This document shows, piece by piece, positions 1 through 7,660 of a stretch of DNA of 44,712 nucleotides; the first letter of the stretch is position 1; every line of letters begins with the position of its first letter. Under the pieces are notes generated by a model. The model made no database searches, was not told the origin of the DNA, and saw only the letters and a list, made by a program, of their open reading frames with translations. The stretch is from an uncultured Bacteroidales bacterium (GTDB lineage Bacteria; Bacteroidota; Bacteroidia; Bacteroidales; FEN-979). Both the position numbers and the translations under genes were made by a program. The stretch lies in assembly GCA_903828645.1 (NCBI GenBank), contig CAIKNA010000026.1, forward strand, positions 1-44,712, in the 5' to 3' direction.

Positions 1-90
1 CTTCAAAGTGGTTGATTTCAGTTGGGAAAATCCATTGGCTAAGCCAGTAGCAAAAACCAGGACAATAAGGATAAATTTTATTTTTAACAT
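1..90 (-). CDS. Secreted or outer-membrane protein, N-terminal fragment
   Basis: Thirty codons are visible on the minus strand, beginning with ATG at 90 and running off the window edge. The translation starts MLKIKFILIVLVFATGLANG, a short basic start followed by a hydrophobic run, then FSQ, which looks like a signal peptide with cleavage near residue 23. The start lies 5 nt after the stop of the thioredoxin gene, so the two are probably co-transcribed. Nothing of the mature protein can be identified. Confidence 0.7.
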   Translation of the reverse strand, partial: MLKIKFILIVLVFATGLANGFSQLKSTTLK

Positions 91-95
91 ATGGC

Positions 96-521
96 TTATA
101 GACTAATTCTGCGGTCCAACTCTTTCAATAAATAATCCTTTGTTTTAACACCTGTAATCCGTTTAACTTCCCGATCGTTCTGAAACATGATCATAGTCGG
201 GATGCTGCGGATTGCAAATTTGGCAGCTATGGCCTTTTGCTCGTCAACATTGACTTTGGCAATGGTATATTTGCCGTTCGCCCCCTCGGCCACCTCATTC
301 AGCACGGGTATCATCATTTTACAGGGGACGCACCATGAAGCCCAAAAATCTACCAATACAGCGCTTGTTTTGATTTTATTCTGAAAATTTGAATCGGTCA
401 GGATTTTAACCTTCTCACTGTCTTTGACATCTTTCAGATTCTTGATCTGTTTCCTGGCATTCAGGATTATCAAGCCTGCCAGACCGGCCAAAACTACAAC
501 TACAATAATTGCTATCCACAT
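96..521 (-). CDS. Membrane-anchored thioredoxin
   Basis: A 141-residue thioredoxin-fold protein, expected to reduce or exchange disulphides. Residues 2-20 form one hydrophobic membrane anchor and a linker follows. The thioredoxin domain spans about 36-141, with the active-site motif WCVPCK (Cys64, Cys67) and the cis-proline segment SIPTM. The single anchor and absence of a cleavage site suggest a membrane-tethered domain; which side of the membrane it faces cannot be read from sequence alone. A -7 promoter box lies about 22 nt upstream of the ATG. The downstream gene at 90 follows after 5 nt. The family assignment is secure; the substrate is unknown. Confidence 0.93.
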   Translation of the reverse strand: MWIAIIVVVVLAGLAGLIILNARKQIKNLKDVKDSEKVKILTDSNFQNKIKTSAVLVDFWASWCVPCKMMIPVLNEVAEGANGKYTIAKVNVDEQKAIAAKFAIRSIPTMIMFQNDREVKRITGVKTKDYLLKELDRRISL

Positions 522-542
522 AATGCACCATTTTTATGGCAG

Positions 543-550
543 CAAAGGTA
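543..550 (-). promoter_or_regulatory. -7 box for the thioredoxin gene
   Basis: On the minus strand this reads TACCTTTG, an exact match to the Bacteroidota -7 consensus TAnnTTTG. It sits about 22 nt upstream of the thioredoxin ATG. Confidence 0.55.
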
Positions 551-590
551 GTAATAAAAATCAATTAGTGATATTTAAACGATTTAAAAT

Positions 591-616
591 AAAAAAGTGC
601 AGTAATGCCCCGCACT
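591..616 (-). terminator. Weak intrinsic terminator after the multihaem gene
   Basis: On the minus strand AGTGC pairs with GCACT across an 11-nt loop and is followed at once by a T run. It sits 26 nt past the stop of the multihaem cytochrome gene. The stem is short, so the call is tentative. Confidence 0.4.
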
Positions 617-641
617 CTTTTATTCTCCATCTACAGCGCAA

Positions 642-2129
642 TTATTTCATTACGATAATTTTTATGAAATCAGTTTTACCATCAATATTCATGGTGCAAA
701 TGTAAGTTCCGGAAGTTACCTTGCTGGTATAAAATTCTTCTTTGTATTCACCCGGTTGTAAATTGTTATTGATAAGGGTAGTGATATTTTTGCCATTCAA
801 ATCCAGGATTTCAATTTTAACCTTTCCCGCTTTACTGATGTGAAAAGGGATGTTGGTCATAAAAGTACTGGGATTAGGATAGTTTTGCAGCAACTGATTT
901 TTTGCAGGGATATTTCCGTTTACAGGTTTAATTCCCAAAGGATTGTAACCATGGGGGCCTGGACCGGCAGGAGTATAGCCATGACAAACTGTGCAGGTTT
1001 TCAGAGTTCCTGAAAAGCCCTGGAGTGCAATATTCTGCACATTGTCCTCGGGCCTTGATGAGGGCAATATGGCATGGGGAGAACTATGACAAGTGCTGCA
1101 AAAAAGGCCTCCGTGCCCTTTGGATTGACGAAACAGTAAGCCCGGCTCTTCCGCATAATTAGGACCATGGCAATTGGATGCACCGCAGGATGGCTCTTGC
1201 AGCCATGGGTTTCTGCCATTTTCAATGGTATTTCCTACATTGGAAACACTGCCATGGCAATCCTGGCATTTGTTCACGACGCCGCCAGAACTGTGCATGG
1301 TATCACGCCAGCACTGGGTATTTGGCCCGGGATGGCATTTGTAGCAGTCAGCGATGGTCCCGGTATTAATAAAACCACCATGTTTTTGATGAACCGCCTG
1401 TGAAAAAGGAGGAGTCCCAGCTGTTCCGGGCATTCCAAGAGCATTATCTGAATGACAGTTTGCGCAAAGGATTGGTTTGTTGGCGATATTGAAGCCGGAA
1501 ACCTGCTCATGTGCCTGTAAAATTGCCATTTCGCTGGCATGACACCCTGAACTTACACAATTGATCTCATGAGAAATGGGAATTACACTTTGGGTAGACC
1601 CAACCTGCGAGCCGCCTGAATTAAATGCTTTTATAAGGGTGAGCTGGTAAGGCGTGGAAGTTGTAAGTGCGGCGTCAGGGTATGCTGTAATAGGTATGCC
1701 TGTTGCATAATGGTAATTAATGGTATCTGCATTCAGCATCGTACCGGTTAAACCAAAACCTGCAAGACCGACATTTGGTGCGAGGGTGACCCCGAATAAA
1801 TGCTGGGAATAGGTCCAGAAATTGGTTTTACCAACGGAATAGGTATTTCCGGGAATTTCATAAGTCACATACAGCCCGCTCGAATGAGGCATAACCACAG
1901 GCAGCGCCGTTGAACTGCCTTTCTGGATGATATGAACTTTCTGGTTATTGTAAGGCGGCAGAATACACATATTGGTAAAGTCAAGGTTTGCACAGTGCAT
2001 ACCGAGGTCATTCCAGGCGATCACGACGTATTGGGCCGTCTCTGGTTTTGAAGGTTTCTCTGGTTTGAAAGAAACAAGCATCATAGGAAGAATAATACCC
2101 ACGATGAACAAGGCTGATAGTTTTTTCAT
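642..2129 (-). CDS. T9SS-secreted multihaem c-type cytochrome
   Basis: A 495-residue secreted protein. Residues 1-20 are a signal peptide. Between about 185 and 385 there are seven covalent-haem motifs: five standard CxxCH (CANCH, CYKCH, CQDCH, CSTCH, CTVCH) and two expanded Cx4CH (CVSSGCH, CGASNCH). This implies up to seven haems and a role in electron transfer or redox catalysis outside the cell. The first 180 residues are beta-rich and lack a recognised domain. Residues from about 412 (beginning QNYPNPS) are a type A T9SS sorting domain, so the protein should cross the outer membrane and be anchored or released. A weak terminator follows. The exact reaction is not predictable. Confidence 0.88.
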   Translation of the reverse strand: MKKLSALFIVGIILPMMLVSFKPEKPSKPETAQYVVIAWNDLGMHCANLDFTNMCILPPYNNQKVHIIQKGSSTALPVVMPHSSGLYVTYEIPGNTYSVGKTNFWTYSQHLFGVTLAPNVGLAGFGLTGTMLNADTINYHYATGIPITAYPDAALTTSTPYQLTLIKAFNSGGSQVGSTQSVIPISHEINCVSSGCHASEMAILQAHEQVSGFNIANKPILCANCHSDNALGMPGTAGTPPFSQAVHQKHGGFINTGTIADCYKCHPGPNTQCWRDTMHSSGGVVNKCQDCHGSVSNVGNTIENGRNPWLQEPSCGASNCHGPNYAEEPGLLFRQSKGHGGLFCSTCHSSPHAILPSSRPEDNVQNIALQGFSGTLKTCTVCHGYTPAGPGPHGYNPLGIKPVNGNIPAKNQLLQNYPNPSTFMTNIPFHISKAGKVKIEILDLNGKNITTLINNNLQPGEYKEEFYTSKVTSGTYICTMNIDGKTDFIKIIVMK

Positions 2130-2318
2130 ATTGCCTGAATTTAATGGCTGTTGATTTGTTATAAAATTAACAAATATTTGCTAAAGAGCCATAATATTAT
2201 TTTTCTTTCCAGATACCAACCTGGATTTTCGATATGGAGGTCATTATGAAATACGCTCAGCTGGGGAATCAAGGATGATGCGAACTGATGCCAGGTGAAT
2301 ATTGTGTAGGGGAGGGTG

Positions 2319-2945
2319 TCAGTGAGCTTTCCCGGGATTCAAATTATCAAGAATCCATTTCAGGGGAAAAAGCATCGAAACTCTATCCTGGTATGCCCTG
2401 TATTCATCTCCGAACTCCTGAACAAGTTTTTTTTCTTCGAGAAAGGTGCCAATGATTACATAGATGCTCAGGATGCAGTTAACAATTAAAAAAGTAACAT
2501 CCAGGTTTGTTGCCCAGATTAACGGGAAAGTGGCTGCATAAAAAGGATGCCTTACTACACCCAGTATCCCGCTTGAATTGAGTTGGCCGCTTTTGTTAAT
2601 GAGGTTGTGGGTTATTGATTCATTAATCTGTTTCAACCCTAAGAAGGTTGACATATCATATTGCCGGGCACCAGCGTAGAATAAAAACAAACCTGCCGCC
2701 AGCAATAGGAACCGAACCGGTAGGAGATAACCTTCCCATGTAAAGAATGGTGTTTGCCGGATCGAATAGCTGTATAACACGACCGGAATCAGTAAAGCCA
2801 GGGCAACGACGTTATAGAACAGCCTGTAGTATTTAAATGATTCCTCCAGCTTTCTCCTGAGAAAATTGGTGAATCTCGGTGTGATCATTGCACTGTGCAG
2901 TGTGCAATAGGAAATCCATAATATGGTCAGGATAATATATTGCAC
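2319..2945 (-). CDS. ICMT/NnrU-like integral membrane methyltransferase family protein
   Basis: A 208-residue polytopic membrane protein with about five hydrophobic segments. The C-terminal third carries the hallmark of the isoprenylcysteine carboxyl methyltransferase/phospholipid methyltransferase superfamily: GVVRHPFYAA at about 130-140, then EEKKLVQEFGDEYRAYQDRV near 168-188. In studied members these segments bind S-adenosylmethionine. Bacterial members methylate lipids or small molecules rather than prenylated proteins, and the substrate here is unknown. The gene is followed by about 190 nt with no recognisable feature before the multihaem gene. The superfamily call is firm; NnrU-like is the main alternative. 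Confidence 0.75.
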   Translation of the reverse strand: MQYIILTILWISYCTLHSAMITPRFTNFLRRKLEESFKYYRLFYNVVALALLIPVVLYSYSIRQTPFFTWEGYLLPVRFLLLAAGLFLFYAGARQYDMSTFLGLKQINESITHNLINKSGQLNSSGILGVVRHPFYAATFPLIWATNLDVTFLIVNCILSIYVIIGTFLEEKKLVQEFGDEYRAYQDRVSMLFPLKWILDNLNPGKAH

Positions 2946-3030
2946 TTGGCGAAGTTTTGTGATTCAGATCCTTTGAAAGGAAGAAGATAGAAGCGATAAT
3001 GGACAATACACTGTTTCATGATTTTATTTT

Positions 3031-4638
3031 TTAACTCAGATAGGCTACATTTTTATCTAACTCTTTCGATAATGCAATTGCTTCCTGAATTATTTGCTCC
3101 GGATAATCGTTTATTTGAAGTATCCTGATAGCATTCCTGTTTTTTAGTTTTCCGTCCTTTAACTTGTAGTCAAAATCAACCGTTTTCTGGTCCACCTTTT
3201 CGCTGAAATGATACAATTCATATTCATCCTTTAATAATTCGGCCAATTCAATATCGTGTGTTGAAACAAAAACGATGTTGTCGGCATGTGTTAAAAAAGA
3301 GAGAACAGCCTTCCCGGCTGAAATCCGCTCTATGGTATTGGTCCCTTTATATATTTCGTCCAATAGAAATAAATTTGGTTTTCCGTCACCACTCATCTCG
3401 ATCATTTCTTTAATTGTCAATACCTCCTCAAAATAGTAACTTTTATCATTCATCAAATCATCGCTGATCCTTATAGCTGAAAATACACGCATTCCCGACA
3501 TGGTAAATTCATCTGCGAAACAAGTATTTATAGTTAAACCAGTGATTACATTCAGTCCAATGGTTCGGATGAATGAAGTTTTACCTGACATATTTGAACC
3601 GGTAAGCAGAATCGATTTCTTATTGACCTGTATACTGTTTTTAACACAATCAATAATCAGAGGATGATAAACTTCTTTTGCAATGAGAACTTTTGGTTCC
3701 GGAATAACGTTGGGAATACAATATTTGCCGAGTCCTTTTCTTAATGCAGCAATTGAAATGAACGAATCGATTTTTCCAACAAAAATAAAAATCTCCTCTA
3801 TCTCTTTTCTTTTAATATCAAGTTGCCTTAAAACGCCAAACAGCAATAGTGGTTCAAGAAGAAAAAGAATTTTAACAAGCTCCAGAATGGTCCAGAAAAT
3901 GATTTGGATATCACCTTGCAATTTTGCCTCTAAATTAAAGTACGACATGCGGTTCCTTAATTTATCAATAATACCAATTGATTCCTGAAGGCCAGGATTA
4001 ACAGCTTTTAGGGATTCGTACCTGAATAACTCCCTGGCAACACCATTCAATTTTAATAATTGAGGTACAGACTCTAGGTATTGATAAAGATTACGTTTGT
4101 TCCAATAATGAAGTCCCAGATTGATAAGAAATAGACCAAGTGAAACGAGTAAGAACATTGGATTAATAAACAACAGGATCAATGATAACAAGCTGGTTAG
4201 CGATAAAAGCTTGATGACAAAAAACCATTTCGGCGGTTTTAAATGTTCATCCTGAAATAATGCAGGTATGTAAAACGCTTCCGGGTTATTCAATTTGGAC
4301 AACATATACTGAACCTTAACCCGCAGCTCAGGATTAATTGTGAATTCCTCAATGAGCTGCTCGCTGCCATCATCTTCTGATGATGCAGAGGAAATAATCC
4401 GCATTTTGTTATAAAGGAATTGTTGGCCGATTTTTGAATCTGTTCGGTCAATAAAACAAAATAGTTCATTAAAATCCAGATCATTACAAGTTTTATCAGA
4501 TAATATCTGAAAAGCATTTGAATGATCTTTCTTCAAAAAATATCTCGCGATTTGTTCAAAATCGAAAGAATCATCTTTAAGGTTGCCAAATCCTTGGAGT
4601 AACTGGGCCTTAATTTTTTTATTCCGATTAATTATCAT
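3031..4638 (-). CDS. Membrane-anchored MutS-like ATPase (MutS domain V)
   Basis: A 535-residue protein with the P-loop ATPase core of MutS in its C-terminal half. The Walker A motif is TGSNMSGKTSF at about 344-354, the Walker B motif is NLFLLDEIYKGTNTIE near 420-435, and a switch histidine follows in STHDIEL. It lacks the mismatch-recognition and connector domains of true MutS. Instead, the N-terminal half has two pairs of hydrophobic helices at about 137-180 and 245-275, implying membrane attachment. Such membrane MutS-like proteins are recurrent in Bacteroidota, but their function is not established. It lies 37 nt downstream of the protease gene in the same direction, so an operon is likely. 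Confidence 0.85.
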   Translation of the reverse strand: MIINRNKKIKAQLLQGFGNLKDDSFDFEQIARYFLKKDHSNAFQILSDKTCNDLDFNELFCFIDRTDSKIGQQFLYNKMRIISSASSEDDGSEQLIEEFTINPELRVKVQYMLSKLNNPEAFYIPALFQDEHLKPPKWFFVIKLLSLTSLLSLILLFINPMFLLVSLGLFLINLGLHYWNKRNLYQYLESVPQLLKLNGVARELFRYESLKAVNPGLQESIGIIDKLRNRMSYFNLEAKLQGDIQIIFWTILELVKILFLLEPLLLFGVLRQLDIKRKEIEEIFIFVGKIDSFISIAALRKGLGKYCIPNVIPEPKVLIAKEVYHPLIIDCVKNSIQVNKKSILLTGSNMSGKTSFIRTIGLNVITGLTINTCFADEFTMSGMRVFSAIRISDDLMNDKSYYFEEVLTIKEMIEMSGDGKPNLFLLDEIYKGTNTIERISAGKAVLSFLTHADNIVFVSTHDIELAELLKDEYELYHFSEKVDQKTVDFDYKLKDGKLKNRNAIRILQINDYPEQIIQEAIALSKELDKNVAYLS

Positions 4639-4675
4639 TGTTGCGATAAACTGATGATTATGGCCTGTCTCCAGG

Positions 4676-5575
4676 TTACTTACTTTTATTATATGATTCT
4701 TCGTAAAACTTGATTTTGTGAAGCACCAAAAATTCTTTTATTCTGTCAACATGAATGCAATGTCCGACATGCAAAAAAGGATAGTTTGAGATTTGCATTT
4801 TTTTTCCTTCGATGATCATCTCCTTGTTTATTATATCGAAACCTAAATGCAAATGACTGGTCATATACTGCATACCATATACAATCCCGTCGGCATCAAA
4901 TAATGGTCCTCCGCTTTGTCCGCGTAATCCCGGGGTGCTCATTTCTATGGAGATAACCTGGCTGCCGTCGCCTCCGAATCTTGTAATGATTCCGTCCAAC
5001 GGAAATCTTGGCGAACTGGCATTCCCGGTTTTTGTCCATTCAATGTCATCCGTTGCAGGATTAAGCTTAAAATTGTTGAACTCAGGAAAAGGATAGCCAA
5101 GCCTGCATAACGATTTGCCCTGCTGTATTTTAGAAGAGTCTTTTACAAAAGTAGCATGAGAAGTGTAAAGTTTTTGTTTAAAACCTTCAAATTGCACTAT
5201 GGCTAAATCAAGGGTTGGGTGTGCATAGGATTTGATGCCTATGAATGAGTCGAACGAGTTGACAAAATTATTTTTAACCTGGATGGTTGTTTCCTTTTGA
5301 AAATGATATTTCGCTTCCAACTCCGATAATTTTTTTGTAAAGTCTTCATCATTAGGCAGCCTCTCCCTTTCCGATTTGAAATTCCGAAAATGGATATTAA
5401 TGGGGTCAGCTTGAGTTATTATATTTAAAACATGTTTACACGTAATGGCGACCCCATCTTCATTCACGAAAAACAAGGTGGAGGTTCCCGGTAAAACCAG
5501 CCCACCATAAGTTCTCATGATGGTATGAATTGGTTTTGTGAATTGGTCTGCGGTTTCAATTGCTTTTATAAACAT
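4676..5575 (-). CDS. Trypsin-like serine protease (S1 fold)
   Basis: A 299-residue protein with a complete chymotrypsin-type triad: His48 in AITCKHVL, Asp123 in TLDLAIVQ, and Ser221 in GLRGQSGGPLFD. It has no PDZ domain, no clear signal peptide and no membrane segment, unlike DegP/HtrA, so it appears to be cytoplasmic or exported by an unseen route. About 60 extra residues (62-118) sit between the His and Asp strands. It lies between an XRE regulator (40 nt upstream) and the MutS-like ATPase (37 nt downstream), all on the minus strand. This neighbourhood fits an accessory or defence-type module as well as a housekeeping one. The substrate is unknown. Confidence 0.85.
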   Translation of the reverse strand: MFIKAIETADQFTKPIHTIMRTYGGLVLPGTSTLFFVNEDGVAITCKHVLNIITQADPINIHFRNFKSERERLPNDEDFTKKLSELEAKYHFQKETTIQVKNNFVNSFDSFIGIKSYAHPTLDLAIVQFEGFKQKLYTSHATFVKDSSKIQQGKSLCRLGYPFPEFNNFKLNPATDDIEWTKTGNASSPRFPLDGIITRFGGDGSQVISIEMSTPGLRGQSGGPLFDADGIVYGMQYMTSHLHLGFDIINKEMIIEGKKMQISNYPFLHVGHCIHVDRIKEFLVLHKIKFYEESYNKSK

Positions 5576-5615
5576 GGTTGTTCGTTTTATTTACATTCAG
5601 CCGTCAATGTTCTTT

Positions 5616-5927
5616 CTATTGTTCAAGACTAAGTTTCAGGTGGCAGCCAAGTCCTTCACGAACTATTCTCGTGAGTGTTGAAAGCCGGATATCACTGGCA
5701 TTATTCTCTATTCTGGAAATGTAGTTTTTAGTTGTTCCGCATTTTGCAGCAAGTTCTTCCTGGGTGAGGTTCTGCTGCTTCCTGGCTTCCTGGATAAGCA
5801 CCCCAATTTTGAAATTTTCGAATTCTTCTTCATATTTATCCCCGGTGGGGGTGCCCGCTTTACCGTATTTTTTATCCAAATGAACGTCCCAAGAAGCAAG
5901 ATTATTTGATTGATTGCTCTTCATCAT
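5616..5927 (-). CDS. XRE-family HTH antitoxin (HigA/HipB-type)
   Basis: A 103-residue DNA-binding protein. The helix-turn-helix spans about 50-90, with LTQEELAAKCGTTKNYISRI as recognition core. The short acidic N-terminal stretch is typical of antitoxins paired with Gp49/HigB-like RNA interferases. Two adjacent ATG codons (5927 and 5924) could serve as the start. The reading frame overlaps the last 26 nt of a toxin-like frame (stop ending at 5902), the classic toxin-antitoxin coupling. The toxin is broken, so this looks like an orphan antitoxin or a free regulator, possibly now acting on the downstream protease and ATPase genes. Confidence 0.88.
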   Translation of the reverse strand: MMKSNQSNNLASWDVHLDKKYGKAGTPTGDKYEEEFENFKIGVLIQEARKQQNLTQEELAAKCGTTKNYISRIENNASDIRLSTLTRIVREGLGCHLKLSLEQ

Positions 5928-6135
5928 ATTTCTTTTTCAAACGTTCTGCTTTTGCAATTTCATTTTTCGGGGTTCTTTCACTCTTTTTTTTAACACCGTA
6001 AAGCAGGATTATCAAATTTCCGTTGTCGAAGAAGCAGAAAATTCGATAAATAGCGCTGCCAACTTTGATTTTTATCTCAAAAAAACCATCAGGTCCTTCA
6101 AGGTATTTGAAAAATTTCTCATTTATACCACAAAG
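5902..6135 (-). pseudogene. HigB/Gp49-like toxin, 5'-disrupted relic
   Basis: Translating the minus strand upstream of the antitoxin gives the C-terminal two thirds of a phage-Gp49/HigB-like RelE-superfamily toxin. Key stretches are KFFKYLEGPDGFFEIK, YRIFCFFDNGNLIILL and RTPKNEIAKAERLKKKY. An in-frame TAA at 6136-6138 blocks the frame where about 35 residues of the N-terminus should lie. A stretch just upstream in another frame (LDIVTQLDN) resembles the missing part, which suggests a frameshift plus further decay. No start codon restores a normal length of about 110 residues. I infer that the toxin is inactive while its antitoxin persists. Confidence 0.7.
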
Positions 6136-6295
6136 TTATCTAATTGGGTAACAATATCCAAGTTTAATTGGGAACATGATGAGATTGTTCATCTTTTTTG
6201 TGGGAGGTAGAATGAAATTCAATCTGAATTTCCATTCTGGTTCCCTTTCAGAGTTAAAAATGGTCGGCTGGCTCCACTACCGTGGAAATTACCCA

Positions 6296-6598
6296 TCAGA
6301 ACTTCACAAGAGCACTGGCAGCATCGATTACATTGTTATCAAAATCGTCAATGTAGATTTGTGTTGTGGGGATATCAGCATGGCCAAGGCCTTCGGAAAT
6401 AACTGCTACTGGAAGGTTTGCATCCCTGCCCATGGTAGCCCATGTATGACGGGCTGTGTTGAAAGATAAAGTATTGTCGATCCCCAGCTTTTTTGCCCAT
6501 CTCTTTAGGGCGTGGTTCACAACCCCATGAAATGCCCTTGTTTGTTCAGTGGCTTGATGTTCGTCAGTAATCACTGGAAAAATAAATGAATTCGGATT
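6296..6598 (-). pseudogene. Tyrosine recombinase C-terminal relic (minus)
   Basis: The frame encodes only the C-terminal catalytic part of a Bacteroidota tyrosine recombinase: FIFPVITDE, then WAKKLGI, then the box II segment TARHTWAT, then ISEGLGHADIPTTQIY with the second histidine and the nucleophilic tyrosine. An in-frame stop at 6599-6601 removes everything upstream, including the first catalytic arginine and the core-binding domain. A full protein would be about 400 residues; about 100 remain. It marks a former integration event near the toxin-antitoxin relic. Confidence 0.8.
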
Positions 6599-6642
6599 TT
6601 ATTTTGGTGCCACCGGATTTGCCACCTGATTTTTTCCATTGG

Positions 6643-6763
6643 TCTCCTTACATCCAGAAGTTGCCCGGTCACACTGATCCCAAAAACGACGCAGATTTAT
6701 ACCCATATCACCACGAAAGGACTTGCCCAGTTGCAAAACCCTCTTGATAACCTGGATTTGTGA
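6643..6763 (+). pseudogene. Second tyrosine recombinase C-terminal relic (plus)
   Basis: On the plus strand, YIQKLPGHTDPK (frame starting at 6643) continues after a one-base shift in an A5 run at 6682-6686 as TTQIYTHITTKGLAQLQNPL, ending in DNLDL and a stop at 6761-6763. This is the conserved end (LGH box, tyrosine nucleophile, PLDNLDL tail) of a XerC/D- or integron-type recombinase common in Bacteroidota. Its subfamily differs from that of the minus-strand relic. Nothing upstream of 6643 is recognisable. Confidence 0.72.
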
Positions 6764-6853
6764 CATGATTCATGATTTGTGAAATAATTCTTTTCGCATT
6801 TCGGGCTTGCTATGTTGAAATATTGATTATGTTTGATATACCCTATGTGGTTC

Positions 6854-6891
6854 TGCTAAGTTCCATGTGGCGGCAAGGGAGACGTTAGCAA
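6854..6891. repeat. attC-like inverted repeat before a lipoprotein gene
   Basis: TGCTAA at 6854-6859 and TTAGCA at 6885-6890 are exact reverse complements 25 nt apart. The right end extends to GTTAGCAA (6884-6891), 7 nt before the ATG at 6899. GTTAGC-type ends resemble integron recombination-site cores, and a recombinase relic lies 120 bp upstream. This is suggestive only. Confidence 0.35.
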
Positions 6892-6898
6892 TAATAAA

Positions 6899-7501
6899 AT
6901 GAAGACTTTAATCTACATGTTTTTGATACTCATGATTCTATCCGGTTGTAAACAAACTGATAAGAAAATGAATGGAATCACAGTATCTGTAAGAGATCGT
7001 AAATGGGCTGAAGCTGAATTTAAACACGATACAAATTTTCAACTCATGTTGATAAGAGTTGGAATACCAAAAGAAACCGATGATTATTTCTGGTCAATTT
7101 TGAAAAATGATTACAATATTGGAATGAAATCTGGAGTTGGGTGTTCGGTTGACAGTGGAACAGAATGTTATAATGATTTAATGAGAAAAGAAATTTTGAA
7201 AAAGTATGGTTCTTGCATCTTTGAAAATGTTCATGCTAAAATTGACAGTATTTATCAGATAGACAAGTTATTAATTCAAAAGATTAAACGATTAGATTTT
7301 GTAGACACCTCGAAAATTTTGAAATACAAAACATATAACACTACTGATTCTAATATTAAAGTAATATGTGGATTTGGTTGGAAAGAAATCAATAAAAAAA
7401 TGTATTTGACAAATCTCTTCCGAATTTCAATTGATCGGTATACATTAAATATCAAGAATATAGACAAAACTATTATTGCTGAAGAACCATTCAGGGAATA
7501 A
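6899..7501 (+). CDS. Hypothetical lipoprotein
   Basis: A 200-residue protein that I do not recognise. Residues 1-17 form a lipoprotein signal with lipobox LSGC, so it should be acylated and membrane-bound. The mature part is lysine-rich, mixed alpha/beta, and holds three cysteines near 80-102. Base composition is clearly more A+T-rich than in the T9SS genes that follow, suggesting transfer. The gene is tightly bracketed by GTTAGCAA just before its start and the exact reverse complement TTGCTAAC 11 nt after its stop. Recombinase relics lie next to it, so it may be a captured gene cassette. Confidence 0.75.
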   Translation: MKTLIYMFLILMILSGCKQTDKKMNGITVSVRDRKWAEAEFKHDTNFQLMLIRVGIPKETDDYFWSILKNDYNIGMKSGVGCSVDSGTECYNDLMRKEILKKYGSCIFENVHAKIDSIYQIDKLLIQKIKRLDFVDTSKILKYKTYNTTDSNIKVICGFGWKEINKKMYLTNLFRISIDRYTLNIKNIDKTIIAEEPFRE

Positions 7502-7511
7502 ATAGTTACGG

Positions 7512-7519
7512 TTGCTAAC
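7512..7519. repeat. TTGCTAAC, reverse complement of the element before 6899
   Basis: This 8-mer is the exact reverse complement of GTTAGCAA at 6884-6891, so the two enclose the lipoprotein gene. Between it and the next gene at 7661 a second imperfect inverted repeat is seen: AAGTTGGGTTTT near 7573 against AAAACCCACTT near 7607. Confidence 0.35.
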
Positions 7520-7660
7520 AAATGGACTATATATTATTGAGCAGAATTAATACCATCTGACACGGGATAAGCAAGTTGGGTTTTTCAGTCACACCTGGCC
7601 CACCATAAAACCCACTTCGCCTGGCCCGGGAACTTTGACAGTATAATCTAAATTATTAAC

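Noticed and set aside
3031-4638. True mismatch-repair MutS
   Set aside because: Mismatch-binding, connector and lever domains are missing and membrane helices are present.
5914-6210. Plus-strand reading frame opposite the toxin
   Set aside because: It is the antisense of the toxin relic; the minus strand gives a recognisable family.
7573-7617. AAGTTGGGTTTT / AAAACCCACTT repeat as a terminator
   Set aside because: The loop is about 20 nt and no T run follows; it was kept only as a note on the cassette-like flank.
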